A stretch of 5,455 nucleotides of DNA from RGIG6353 sp045653035. Its GTDB lineage: Bacteria > Bacillota > Clostridia > Oscillospirales > SIG627. The position numbers and the translations under genes are program-made. The notes under the pieces were generated by a model. It was not told the DNA's origin, searched no databases, and worked only from the letters and a program-made list of their open reading frames with translations. Below are positions 1 to 5,189 of this stretch, piece by piece (the stretch's first letter is position 1; every line of letters begins with the position of its first letter). The stretch is from the NCBI GenBank assembly GCA_045653035.1, contig JAZOLO010000018.1, forward strand, positions 1 through 5,455. Reading direction: 5' to 3'.

Positions 1-100
1 AAAGCTTGGATATTTTGGCTTGTTTGAGAGAAAACTTGTATAATTATTTTTATTACATAGGAAATTGCATCGCAATAGCTTAGAAAAAACAAAGTCTACC

Positions 101-160
101 TATAAAAAACGTGAGCGTTAGCGAACTATATAATCAGTTGACGAAGGCGACTTTTTTATA
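101..160. repeat. Inverted repeat with GC-richer interior
   Basis: TATAAAAAA (101-109) is perfectly complementary to TTTTTTATA (152-160). The interior contains GTGAGCG, GTTAGCGAAC and GACGAAGGCGA and is much richer in G+C than its surroundings. It resembles the interior style of the palindromic element at 2350-2464 (GACGCCTTCGC). The outer stem is A/T only, and inner pairing is weak, so this looks more like an intergenic repeat unit than an efficient terminator. The T-run on the + side (152-157) leaves terminator activity for an upstream gene possible. Confidence 0.4.
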
Positions 161-180
161 ATTTTCGTGGGGGTATAAGG

Positions 181-207
181 GGGAGTGCTTTTATGAAAAG
201 CATTTCC
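181..207 (+). other. 12-bp RNA hairpin overlapping a six-codon reading frame
   Basis: GGGAGTGCTTTT (181-192) pairs with AAAAGCATTTCC (196-207) through 12 consecutive pairs, two of them G-U. This pairing favours a + strand RNA, because the opposite strand would have A-C mismatches. The three-base loop is ATG (193-195). That ATG opens a tiny frame, M-K-S-I-S-A-stop, ending at 213, and is preceded by AAGGGGG at about 178-183 at a normal ribosome-binding distance. The hairpin buries part of that site. No U-run follows, so it is not a canonical terminator. Function is unknown and the peptide may be coincidental. Confidence 0.35.
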
Positions 208-222
208 GCTTGAATATATCAA

Positions 223-260
223 TTGAAAATTTGCTTTAGCAAATTAACAATAATTTTCAA
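223..260. repeat. Nested AT hairpin with GC-TTTA-GC tip
   Basis: The inner stem is AATTTGC (228-234), loop TTTA, GCAAATT (239-245). A competing outer pairing is TTGAAAAT (223-230) with ATTTTCAA (253-260). The same tip, with arms one base longer, recurs at 5222-5241, which suggests a shared dispersed repeat rather than two independent structures. Confidence 0.45.
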
Positions 261-314
261 ATTTCCGTTTTCTATTTATATATTTGTTAATAAATTGTAA
301 ATATTTGCTTTTTT

Positions 315-353
315 ATAGCACGTTCTCTTGAAATGAAAGGAAGAACGTGCTAT
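315..353. promoter_or_regulatory. Perfect 12-bp inverted repeat around the rpsB promoter (possible operator)
   Basis: ATAGCACGTTCT (315-326) is the exact reverse complement of AGAACGTGCTAT (342-353), with 15 bases between. The -35 hexamer of the likely rpsB promoter lies between the arms, and the right arm runs into the -10. Transcripts from that promoter would start after the repeat, so the symmetry would act at the DNA level, as for a dimeric repressor. The alternative is an RNA hairpin on transcripts reading through from upstream. There is no U-run after it, so it is a poor terminator. Confidence 0.5.
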
Positions 354-356
354 ACT
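328..356 (+). promoter_or_regulatory. Sigma-A type promoter for rpsB-tsf
   Basis: The -35 is TTGAAA (328-333). The spacer is 17 bp and the -10 is TATACT (351-356), with an extended TG at 348-349. An almost pure A+T tract upstream fits an UP element, as expected for a highly expressed ribosomal-protein operon. Initiation is predicted near 362-364, giving a 5' leader of about 105 nt. It is the best promoter match in front of rpsB. Confidence 0.7.
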
Positions 357-362
357 ATTTCG

Positions 363-451
363 GCAAAAATACACACACAGGGGTGTAAATACGGCAGTTC
401 GTATCCTTCGATATGTCCCGTAAACGGGCTTCTGTGGTGGTAAAAAACTTT
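363..451 (+). promoter_or_regulatory. Structured 5' leader of the rpsB-tsf mRNA, possible autoregulatory element
   Basis: The leader can close on itself: CACACAG (374-380) pairs with CTGTG plus TG (432-439, one bulged G). Inside are a CCCG/CGGG stem with a TAAA loop (417-428) and two mutually exclusive hairpins, ATACG/CGTAT (389-393/400-404) and CGTATC/GATATG (400-405/410-415, one G-U). TCCTT at 404-408, largely in the loop of the second hairpin, is complementary to AAGGA of the Shine-Dalgarno (452-456). Autogenous control of rpsB by S2 through the leader is known in gammaproteobacteria. Whether this leader does the same is inference from folding by eye. Confidence 0.45.
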
Positions 452-467
452 AAGGAGGACATTAAAA

Positions 468-1208
468 ATGTCAGTAATTTCTATGAAGCAGCTTCTTGAA
501 GCAGGTGTTCATTTCGGACATCAGACAAGAAGATGGAACCCTAAGATGGCAGAGTACATCTTTACCGAGCGTAACGGCATCTACATCATCGACCTTCAGA
601 AGACAGTAAAGAAGGTTGAGGAAGCGTACATGTTCGTTCGCGAAATCGCTGAAAACGGCGGTAACATCCTTTTCGTAGGTACAAAGAAGCAGGCACAGGA
701 CGCTATCAAGGAAGAAGCTATCCGTGCAGGTATGTACTTCGTAAACGCTCGTTGGCCCGGCGGTATGCTCACAAACTTCAAGACTATCAAGAAGAGCATT
801 GCAAGACTTAACACTCTTCACAAGTTTGCAGAGGACGGCACCTTTGAGCTTCTTCCCAAGAAGGAAGTAATTGCACTTACAAAGGAAATGGAAACTCTTG
901 AAAAGAACCTTGGCGGTATCAAGGAAATGGCAAACATTCCCGACGCTATCTTCATCGTTGACCCCCGCAAGGAAGCTAATGCCGTAGCAGAAGCAAAGAA
1001 GCTCGGTATTCCGATTGTTGCTATCGTTGATACTAACTGTGACCCCGATGATATCGACTACGTAATCCCCGGCAACGACGACGCTATCCGTGCTATCAAG
1101 CTCATTGCGTCCGTTATGGCTAACGCAGTTATCGAAGGACATCAGGGCGAAGAGGTTGCTCCTGCAGAGGAAGTAGCAGAAGAAGCAGCAGAAGCAGACG
1201 CTGAATAA
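468..1208 (+). CDS. rpsB: 30S ribosomal protein S2 (uS2)
   Basis: This is a structural protein of the small ribosomal subunit, located on the solvent side between head and body, assembled late and needed for normal initiation. The 246-residue length is typical of bacterial S2. Recognisable family blocks, in order, are HFGHQTRRWNPKM (15-27), GTKKQAQ (71-77), RWPGGMLTNF (95-104), DPRKE (165-169) and the VDTNCDPDDIDYVIPGNDDA stretch (187-206). The C-terminus from about residue 227 is an Ala/Glu-rich acidic tail, common and variable in Firmicutes. The start is fixed by AAGGAGG at 452-458, nine bases before the ATG, and by the conserved MSVISMKQLLEAGVHFGHQ beginning. It is the first gene of an operon with tsf, which follows after 56 bp. 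Expression is probably driven by the promoter at 328-356 and may be tuned by the folded leader. Confidence 0.98.
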   Translation: MSVISMKQLLEAGVHFGHQTRRWNPKMAEYIFTERNGIYIIDLQKTVKKVEEAYMFVREIAENGGNILFVGTKKQAQDAIKEEAIRAGMYFVNARWPGGMLTNFKTIKKSIARLNTLHKFAEDGTFELLPKKEVIALTKEMETLEKNLGGIKEMANIPDAIFIVDPRKEANAVAEAKKLGIPIVAIVDTNCDPDDIDYVIPGNDDAIRAIKLIASVMANAVIEGHQGEEVAPAEEVAEEAAEADAE

Positions 1209-1210
1209 TT

Positions 1211-1246
1211 ACAAATTTAATAAATTATTGTTGAATAAAAATTTGT
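1211..1246 (+). promoter_or_regulatory. AT-rich intercistronic hairpin before tsf
   Basis: ACAAATTT (1211-1218) pairs perfectly with AAATTTGT (1239-1246), ending just four bases before the tsf ribosome binding site (AAGGAG, 1251-1256). The stem is mostly A-U and weak, with no U-run, so it is not a terminator. It could modestly adjust tsf translation or mRNA processing, or be chance in AT-rich DNA. Confidence 0.3.
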
Positions 1247-1264
1247 TATAAAGGAGTTATAACT

Positions 1265-2191
1265 ATGCCTATTACAGCAAAACAGGTTGCAGACCTCAGA
1301 GCTAAGACAGGTCTTGGCATGATGGAGTGCAAGAAGGCACTCACAGAGGCTGACGGAAACGAAGAAGAAGCAATAAAGATACTTCGTGAGAAGGGTCTTG
1401 CAGTTGCAGATAAGAAGTCCTCAAGAATTGCAGCAGAGGGTATCGTTGACATCATGTATGATGAAGCGACAAAGACTGCTGCTATGATAGAGGTTAACAT
1501 TGAAACAGACTTTGCGGCATCAAACGCAGTGTTCGGTGCATTCGTAAAGGACCTTCTTAAGATTATTCTTAAAAGTAAGCCCGCTGACGTTGCAGCGCTT
1601 CTCGCTCTTCCCTTTGATGCAGAGCAGAACGTTGAGACAGCTCTTAAGAACAAGGTATTTGAAATCGGCGAAAACATCAACATCAGAAGATTTGTTACTG
1701 TTGAAGGAACAATTGCTTCCTACATCCACGGTAAGGGCTCTATCGGTGTTATGGTTAAGATGGCTGACAGCCCCGCTGCAGACAGTGCTGAATTCAAGGA
1801 AGCGGCAAAGAACGTTGCTCTCCAGATTGCAGCTATGAAGCCCGCATATCTTGCTAAAGAAGACGTTCCCGCAAGCGTTATTGACGCTGAAATGGGAATT
1901 ATCATGGCTCAGATTAAGAACGATGAAAAGAACGCAAACAAGCCCGACAATATCATCGAAAAGATGGCTATGGGTAAGATTGGCAAGTACTACTCCACCA
2001 ACTGTCTCCTTCTTCAGGAGTATGTTAAGGAAGAGAAGTTCACCGTTGAGGGCTATCTTGCAAGTGTAGAAAAGGCAATCGGCGCTCCCGTTAAGGTTGA
2101 GTCATTCCTTATGTACGAAAAGGGCGAGGGTCTTGAAAAGAAAGAAGAGAACTTTGCTGAGGAGATAGCAAAGCAGCTCGCAGGAAACTAA
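1265..2191 (+). CDS. tsf: Elongation factor Ts
   Basis: This is the cytosolic guanine-nucleotide exchange factor that reloads EF-Tu with GTP during translation. At 308 residues it has the usual full bacterial length. The N-terminal UBA-like domain (about 3-45) carries the hallmark VADLRAKTGLGMMECKKAL. The core motif that contacts EF-Tu is present as ETDFAASN (80-87). D82 and F83 are kept, but the usual family form is close to CETDFVA-[RK]-N, so the alanine at 84 and the preceding isoleucine at 79 are unusual. Further family blocks are IRRFVTVEGTIASYIHGKGSIGV (140-162) and the C-terminal NCLLLQEYVKEEKFTVEGYL (246-265). The start is supported by AAGGAG at 1251-1256, eight bases upstream, and by the conserved N-terminus. 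It is co-transcribed with rpsB and closed by the terminator at 2308-2340. pyrH and frr, which often follow tsf in bacteria, are absent here. Confidence 0.97.
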   Translation: MPITAKQVADLRAKTGLGMMECKKALTEADGNEEEAIKILREKGLAVADKKSSRIAAEGIVDIMYDEATKTAAMIEVNIETDFAASNAVFGAFVKDLLKIILKSKPADVAALLALPFDAEQNVETALKNKVFEIGENINIRRFVTVEGTIASYIHGKGSIGVMVKMADSPAADSAEFKEAAKNVALQIAAMKPAYLAKEDVPASVIDAEMGIIMAQIKNDEKNANKPDNIIEKMAMGKIGKYYSTNCLLLQEYVKEEKFTVEGYLASVEKAIGAPVKVESFLMYEKGEGLEKKEENFAEEIAKQLAGN

Positions 2192-2203
2192 GGTTTCTTA
2201 GTA

Positions 2204-2299
2204 ATTTTGGTTAAAACCGAAAATGAAAATTTTAGGTTTTAATTTGAGATGCTCTTTCTTTGAGAAAGTGAAAACAAAGTGTAGTTAAGCAATATGCTT
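2204..2299 (+). other. tsf 3' untranslated region with three hairpins
   Basis: Between the tsf stop and its terminator lie three consecutive palindromes: TTAAAACC/GGTTTTAA (2211-2218/2235-2242), CTTTCT/AGAAAG (2254-2259/2263-2268) and AAGCA/TGCTT (2287-2291/2295-2299). The region starts with ATTTTGGTTAAAA, a motif that recurs at 2474 and 5157. It also contains AAAGTGTAGT (2276-2285), repeated at 2518-2527. No gene is visible. The hairpins could stabilise the 3' end of the mRNA or be remnants of repeats. Confidence 0.45.
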
Positions 2300-2307
2300 T
2301 TATAAGG

Positions 2308-2340
2308 AAGAAAGACGAGGATTCACCTCGTCTTTCTTTT
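2308..2340 (+). terminator. Rho-independent terminator of rpsB-tsf
   Basis: AAGAAAGACGAGG (2308-2320) and CCTCGTCTTTCTT (2326-2338) form a perfect 13-bp stem with the five-base loop ATTCA. The 3' arm ends in the T-rich sequence TCTTTCTTTT, followed by GATTTATT. The A-rich 5' side also makes it a plausible terminator in the reverse direction. Confidence 0.85.
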
Positions 2341-2349
2341 GATTTATTC

Positions 2350-2464
2350 CAAATTTCATTTTCTTCGCGTGTTGCTCGGACTGGCGTACAAAGTACGCCG
2401 ACGCCTTCGCACTACGCGATTTTACCTCAAAATTCCGTCGAAACCGAAATTTCGTCGAAATTTG
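2350..2464. repeat. REP-like palindromic intergenic element
   Basis: Nested symmetry surrounds a common centre. The outermost pair is CAAATTTC (2350-2357) with GAAATTTG (2457-2464). Next is TCGCGT (2365-2370) with ACGCGA (2414-2419). The tip is GGCGTAC, loop AAA, GTACGCC (2383-2389/2393-2399). The interior is far more GC-rich than the flanking spacer, and no reading frame with a start and ribosome binding site is apparent. The 3' side carries CGTCGAAA twice (2436-2443 and 2453-2460), and AAATTTC/GAAATTT forms an alternative local hairpin (2447-2463). The nested arms and compositional contrast suggest a small non-autonomous repeat, but copy number cannot be judged from one window. Confidence 0.6.
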
Positions 2465-2466
2465 AA

Positions 2467-2490
2467 ATTAGAAATTTTGGTTAAAAACGG
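2467..2490. repeat. Dispersed AT-rich spacer motif, copy 2
   Basis: ATTAGAAATTTTGGT (2467-2481) matches 5206-5220 with one difference. ATTTTGGTTAAAA (2474-2486) is identical to 2204-2216 and 5157-5169. This copy lies between the palindromic element and the second terminator. Confidence 0.55.
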
Positions 2491-2518
2491 AATGAAATAA
2501 TATTTCACAAAAGAGAGA

Positions 2519-2553
2519 AAGTGTAGTCTTAAACAAAGGCTACACTTCTTTTT
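2519..2553 (+). terminator. Second intrinsic terminator in the tsf-HD gene spacer
   Basis: AAGTGTAGTCTT (2519-2530) pairs with AAGGCTACACTT (2536-2547) over 12 bp with one U-G wobble and the loop AAACA. It is followed by CTTTTTATTT. No gene lies between this and the terminator at 2308-2340, so it either backs up termination of rpsB-tsf or is a relic of a duplicated or interrupted 3' region. Confidence 0.8.
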
Positions 2554-2612
2554 ATTTGAATAATGAATATTAAATAATTTATTCAAAAACTAAATATACT
2601 GTTATATTTTTG

Positions 2613-2641
2613 TTGCAAAAATGAACATAATAAGCTATAAT
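2613..2641 (+). promoter_or_regulatory. Promoter of the HD hydrolase / phosphate transporter operon
   Basis: TTGCAA (2613-2618), a 17-bp spacer and a perfect TATAAT (2636-2641) form a strong sigma-A type promoter in AT-rich DNA. It lies directly after the second terminator and 48 bp before the chosen ATG. Transcription should start near 2648. No clear operator or Pho-box-like direct repeat is seen around it. Confidence 0.7.
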
Positions 2642-2688
2642 GAACTGTGAATGGAAAGAGTTTACATAAATTTATTAAGGATACTGAG

Positions 2689-3348
2689 ATGATAACATTT
2701 GAAGAAATAAAGAAAAACGAAGCGATAAAAACATATATAAAAAAGGCAGACGAATCACTTGTGGCACTTGGCTACACCGAGCATAGCTTTGCTCACGTAA
2801 CAAAGGTGGCGCTTGACGCGGCAAAGATACTTGAAACGCTTGGCTACCCCCAGCGTGAAATCGAGCTTGCGAAGATTGCAGGTTATATGCACGATATCGG
2901 AAACCTTGTAAACAGAAACGAGCACTCCCAAAGCGGTGCAATAATGGCGTTCAGGATACTCGATAATCTGGGCATGGATGCCGAGGACATGGCGACGATA
3001 GTCACTGCTATCGGAAATCACGACGAGGGCACGGGCGTTGCGGTAAACGCCGTTGCGGCGGCTCTCATTCTTGCGGATAAGACCGACGTAAGGCGTACCC
3101 GTGTAAGAAACCGAGATAAGTCGAAATTTGACATTCACGACAGAGTACACTACTCTGTTGAGCGAGCAAAAAGCCAAATCGACACGGATACAAAGACCAT
3201 TACCCTTGACCTCACCCTTGATGGTGAAATGAGCTCAGTAATGGACTACTTTGAAATATTTCTCGGAAGAATGATAATGTGCAGAAATGCCGCCGAAAAG
3301 CTCGGTCTTATCTTTTCTCTTATAATAAACGGACAAAAAGTTATATAA
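2689..3348 (+). CDS. HD-superfamily metal-dependent phosphohydrolase, substrate unknown
   Basis: This is a 219-residue cytosolic protein with the ordered metal ligands of the HD superfamily: H36 (in SFAH), H68-D69 (MHDIGN), H79 (EHSQSG), H111-D112 (GNHDEG) and D130 (ADKTD). Such enzymes cleave phosphate monoesters or diesters, often of nucleotides, using divalent metals. The actual substrate is not evident. No sensor, membrane or GYP-type motif is present. After the core, residues about 135-219 are less recognisable, with a basic RRTRVRNRDKSK patch (135-146) and a predicted strand-rich section. An in-frame GTG at 2647 would add 14 residues. ATG 2689 is preferred because AAGGA (2677-2681) sits seven bases upstream, while GTG 2647 has no ribosome binding site and coincides with the predicted transcription start. 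The transporter gene follows after 27 bp, implying one operon. Confidence 0.85.
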   Translation: MITFEEIKKNEAIKTYIKKADESLVALGYTEHSFAHVTKVALDAAKILETLGYPQREIELAKIAGYMHDIGNLVNRNEHSQSGAIMAFRILDNLGMDAEDMATIVTAIGNHDEGTGVAVNAVAAALILADKTDVRRTRVRNRDKSKFDIHDRVHYSVERAKSQIDTDTKTITLDLTLDGEMSSVMDYFEIFLGRMIMCRNAAEKLGLIFSLIINGQKVI

Positions 3349-3375
3349 GCTATCGTTTAATGAAAGGAACTTAAA

Positions 3376-5148
3376 ATGACTACTTACATTTTTCTCATCA
3401 TTCAACTACTTGGCGGACTTGCTCTTTTCCTTTACGGAATGGACGTGCTCTCAAGCTCCCTTGAAAAGCTGGCGGGCGGAAAAATTGAGGGAATACTCCG
3501 AAAGCTCACCTCAAATCCCTTCAAGGGACTTGTGCTTGGTGTAGCAATCACCGCCGTTATACAGTCATCCTCGGCTGTTACCGTTATGCTTGTAGGTCTT
3601 GTAAACTCGGGTATTATGGGGCTTGGACAAGCAATAAGCATTACTATGGGATCTAACGTTGGTACAACGGTTACTGCATGGCTCCTCTCGCTTACAGGTA
3701 TTGAAAGCGATTCGCTTCTTATGCGTCTTATGAAGCCCGAAAGCTTCTCGCCAATCGTTGCCTTCATCGGAATTTTATTTATAATGATTTCTAAAAAGCA
3801 GTCGAAAAAGGACGCGGGCGGAATATGTGTGGGCTTTGCGGTTCTTATGTATGGTATGGAATTCATGTCCGATGCAGTAGCACCTCTTGCTGAAATTCCT
3901 CAGTTTGCAAGTATCCTTACCGCATTCTCCAATCCTCTTCTGGGTGTTCTTGCAGGTGCAATATTTACCGCTGTTATCCAGTCATCTTCGGCTTCTGTCG
4001 GTGTCCTTCAGGCGCTTTCAATGACAGGCTCTGTAAGCTACGCTTCAGCTATTCCTATTATTATGGGTCAGAACATAGGTACCTGTATCACCGCTATTAT
4101 TTCGTCGGTAGGTGCAGGACGCAATGCCCGCCGTGTTGCGGTTGTACATCTTCTCTTTAATTGTATAGGTACTATATCACTCCTTGTTCTATGGACGGTG
4201 GTAAATGCATTTGTAAACTTCACTTTTGAAGATTCTCCCGTTACTCCCTTCAGTATTGCCATAATACATTCTATATTTAACGTTACAACTACAATTATTC
4301 TCTTCCCCTTTGCGAAGCTTCTTGAAAAGGCATCTATGCTCATTATCAAGGATAAGGCAGATACCAAGGAAGAAGAAAAGCCCTCGTTCCTTGACGACCG
4401 TCTTCTTGCAGTGCCCTCTATCGCTGTTGGCAATGCAATGTCTACCACCAAGACTATGGCGGCGCTTGCCCAAAATTCGGTGCTTGATGCACTTCAGCTT
4501 CTTGAACGCTTCAACTCAGAAAAGGCAGAGGAGATAGTGACTATTGAAGGAGTGCTGGACAACTACGAGGATAACCTCGGAACCTATCTTGTAAAGCTTT
4601 CCAAGTGTCAGCTTTCCGATAATGATGAGCGTGACGTTTCGATGCTTCTACACGTTATAACCGACCTTGAAAGAATAGGCGACCACGCCGAAAACCTCGT
4701 TGACGTATCTCGCGAGATGCACGATAAGGACATTTCCTTCTCTCAAGAGGCAAGACGTGAGATTGCAACTCTTTTCGAGGCTGTTGAGGAAATTCTGAAG
4801 AACACAATTTCAGCATTCGTCAGCGGCGACCTTTCAACTGCTAAGTCTATCGAGCCTCTTGAGCAGGTAATAGACACTCTCATTACCGAGATAAGAACAA
4901 GACACATTACACGGCTTCAGAAGGGTAGCTGTACAATAGAGCTTGGCTTTGTTCTCACCGACCTTCTTACAAATTGCGAGAGAATTTCCGACCATTGCTC
5001 CAACATTGCCGTTGCCATGATAGAAGCGGCTCACGGTACCTTCGATACTCACGAGTATCTTCACCTCGTCAAGACCGAGCCCGACTCGGATTTCAAGGAG
5101 CAGTGTGCTCACTGGCACAAGCGTTTTACAATAAAGTATGACGTTTAA
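3376..5148 (+). CDS. Na/Pi cotransporter II-related protein with C-terminal PhoU-like domain
   Basis: This 590-residue membrane protein belongs to the NptA/YjbB-type sodium-phosphate transporter family. It has two inverted-repeat halves, each with the signature VIQSSSA (61-67 and 200-206) followed by a glycine-rich motif, GSNVGTT (92-98) and GQNIGTC (231-237). Hydrophobic segments run from residue 4 to about 316, including roughly 4-24, 51-76, 84-106, 126-139, 187-210, 224-246, 254-282 and 291-313. Residues about 350-560 are hydrophilic and helical with two PhoU-type metal motifs, ERIGDHAEN (432-440) and ERISDHCSN (535-543). Transport of phosphate, import or export, is expected from the family; E. 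coli YjbB is reported to act in export. AAAGGA at 3363-3368, seven bases upstream, supports the ATG. It shares an operon with the HD hydrolase. No canonical terminator is visible immediately after it. Confidence 0.93.
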   Translation: MTTYIFLIIQLLGGLALFLYGMDVLSSSLEKLAGGKIEGILRKLTSNPFKGLVLGVAITAVIQSSSAVTVMLVGLVNSGIMGLGQAISITMGSNVGTTVTAWLLSLTGIESDSLLMRLMKPESFSPIVAFIGILFIMISKKQSKKDAGGICVGFAVLMYGMEFMSDAVAPLAEIPQFASILTAFSNPLLGVLAGAIFTAVIQSSSASVGVLQALSMTGSVSYASAIPIIMGQNIGTCITAIISSVGAGRNARRVAVVHLLFNCIGTISLLVLWTVVNAFVNFTFEDSPVTPFSIAIIHSIFNVTTTIILFPFAKLLEKASMLIIKDKADTKEEEKPSFLDDRLLAVPSIAVGNAMSTTKTMAALAQNSVLDALQLLERFNSEKAEEIVTIEGVLDNYEDNLGTYLVKLSKCQLSDNDERDVSMLLHVITDLERIGDHAENLVDVSREMHDKDISFSQEARREIATLFEAVEEILKNTISAFVSGDLSTAKSIEPLEQVIDTLITEIRTRHITRLQKGSCTIELGFVLTDLLTNCERISDHCSNIAVAMIEAAHGTFDTHEYLHLVKTEPDSDFKEQCAHWHKRFTIKYDV

Positions 5149-5156
5149 AGCTTGAT

Positions 5157-5176
5157 ATTTTGGTTAAAAACGAAAA
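5157..5176. repeat. Dispersed AT-rich spacer motif, copy 3
   Basis: ATTTTGGTTAAAAACGAAAA begins eight bases after the transporter stop. Its first 13 bases are identical to 2204-2216 (twelve bases after the tsf stop) and 2474-2486. The preceding AAAGCTTGATATTTTGG (5147-5163) also resembles the first bases of the window. Confidence 0.5.
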
Positions 5177-5189
5177 CTTTATAAATTAT

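Larger units (their letters stand above)
1..310. other. AT-rich intergenic region with serial hairpins, no credible gene
   Basis: No open frame of useful length with a ribosome binding site is visible on either strand, apart from a six-codon frame described separately. The stretch is a chain of small palindromes: ATTGC/GCAAT at 64-68/72-76, TATAAAAAA/TTTTTTATA at 101-109/152-160, a 12-bp stem at 181-207 and an AATTTGC/GCAAATT hairpin at 228-245. The first 20 bases resemble the sequence beginning at the stop codon of the phosphate transporter gene (5147 onward). By analogy, the window may open just after the 3' end of an upstream gene; this is inference. Positions about 263-317 are almost pure A+T and could act as an UP element for the promoter that follows. 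Confidence 0.6.

Noticed and set aside
15..44. Possible promoter TTGGCT, 18 bp, TATAAT near the window start
   Set aside because: The -10 is perfect but the -35 is poor, the DNA is AT-rich, and no gene or clear transcript follows for hundreds of bases.
315..353. Inverted repeat before rpsB read as a rho-independent terminator
   Set aside because: The stem is strong but followed by TACTATTTCGG without a U-run, and it overlaps a well-formed promoter.
471..1142. 223-codon open frame on the minus strand, antisense to rpsB
   Set aside because: It lies entirely opposite a certain ribosomal protein gene. Its translation is Cys/Ser/Val-rich and matches no family I recognise, so it is a codon-bias shadow.
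1246..1683. 145-codon minus-strand frame opposite tsf
   Set aside because: It is fully antisense to a clear EF-Ts gene and has no support beyond the open frame.
2341..2612. A missed small gene, tRNA or CRISPR in the spacer between tsf and the HD gene
   Set aside because: No start with a ribosome binding site opens a useful frame, no cloverleaf is visible, and the repeats are palindromic units rather than regularly spaced direct repeats.
3432..3866. 144-codon minus-strand frame opposite the phosphate transporter
   Set aside because: It mirrors conserved transmembrane coding sequence of the real gene and has no recognisable product.
5149..5189. Intrinsic terminator immediately after the phosphate transporter
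   Set aside because: No GC-containing stem followed by a T-run is present in this stretch.
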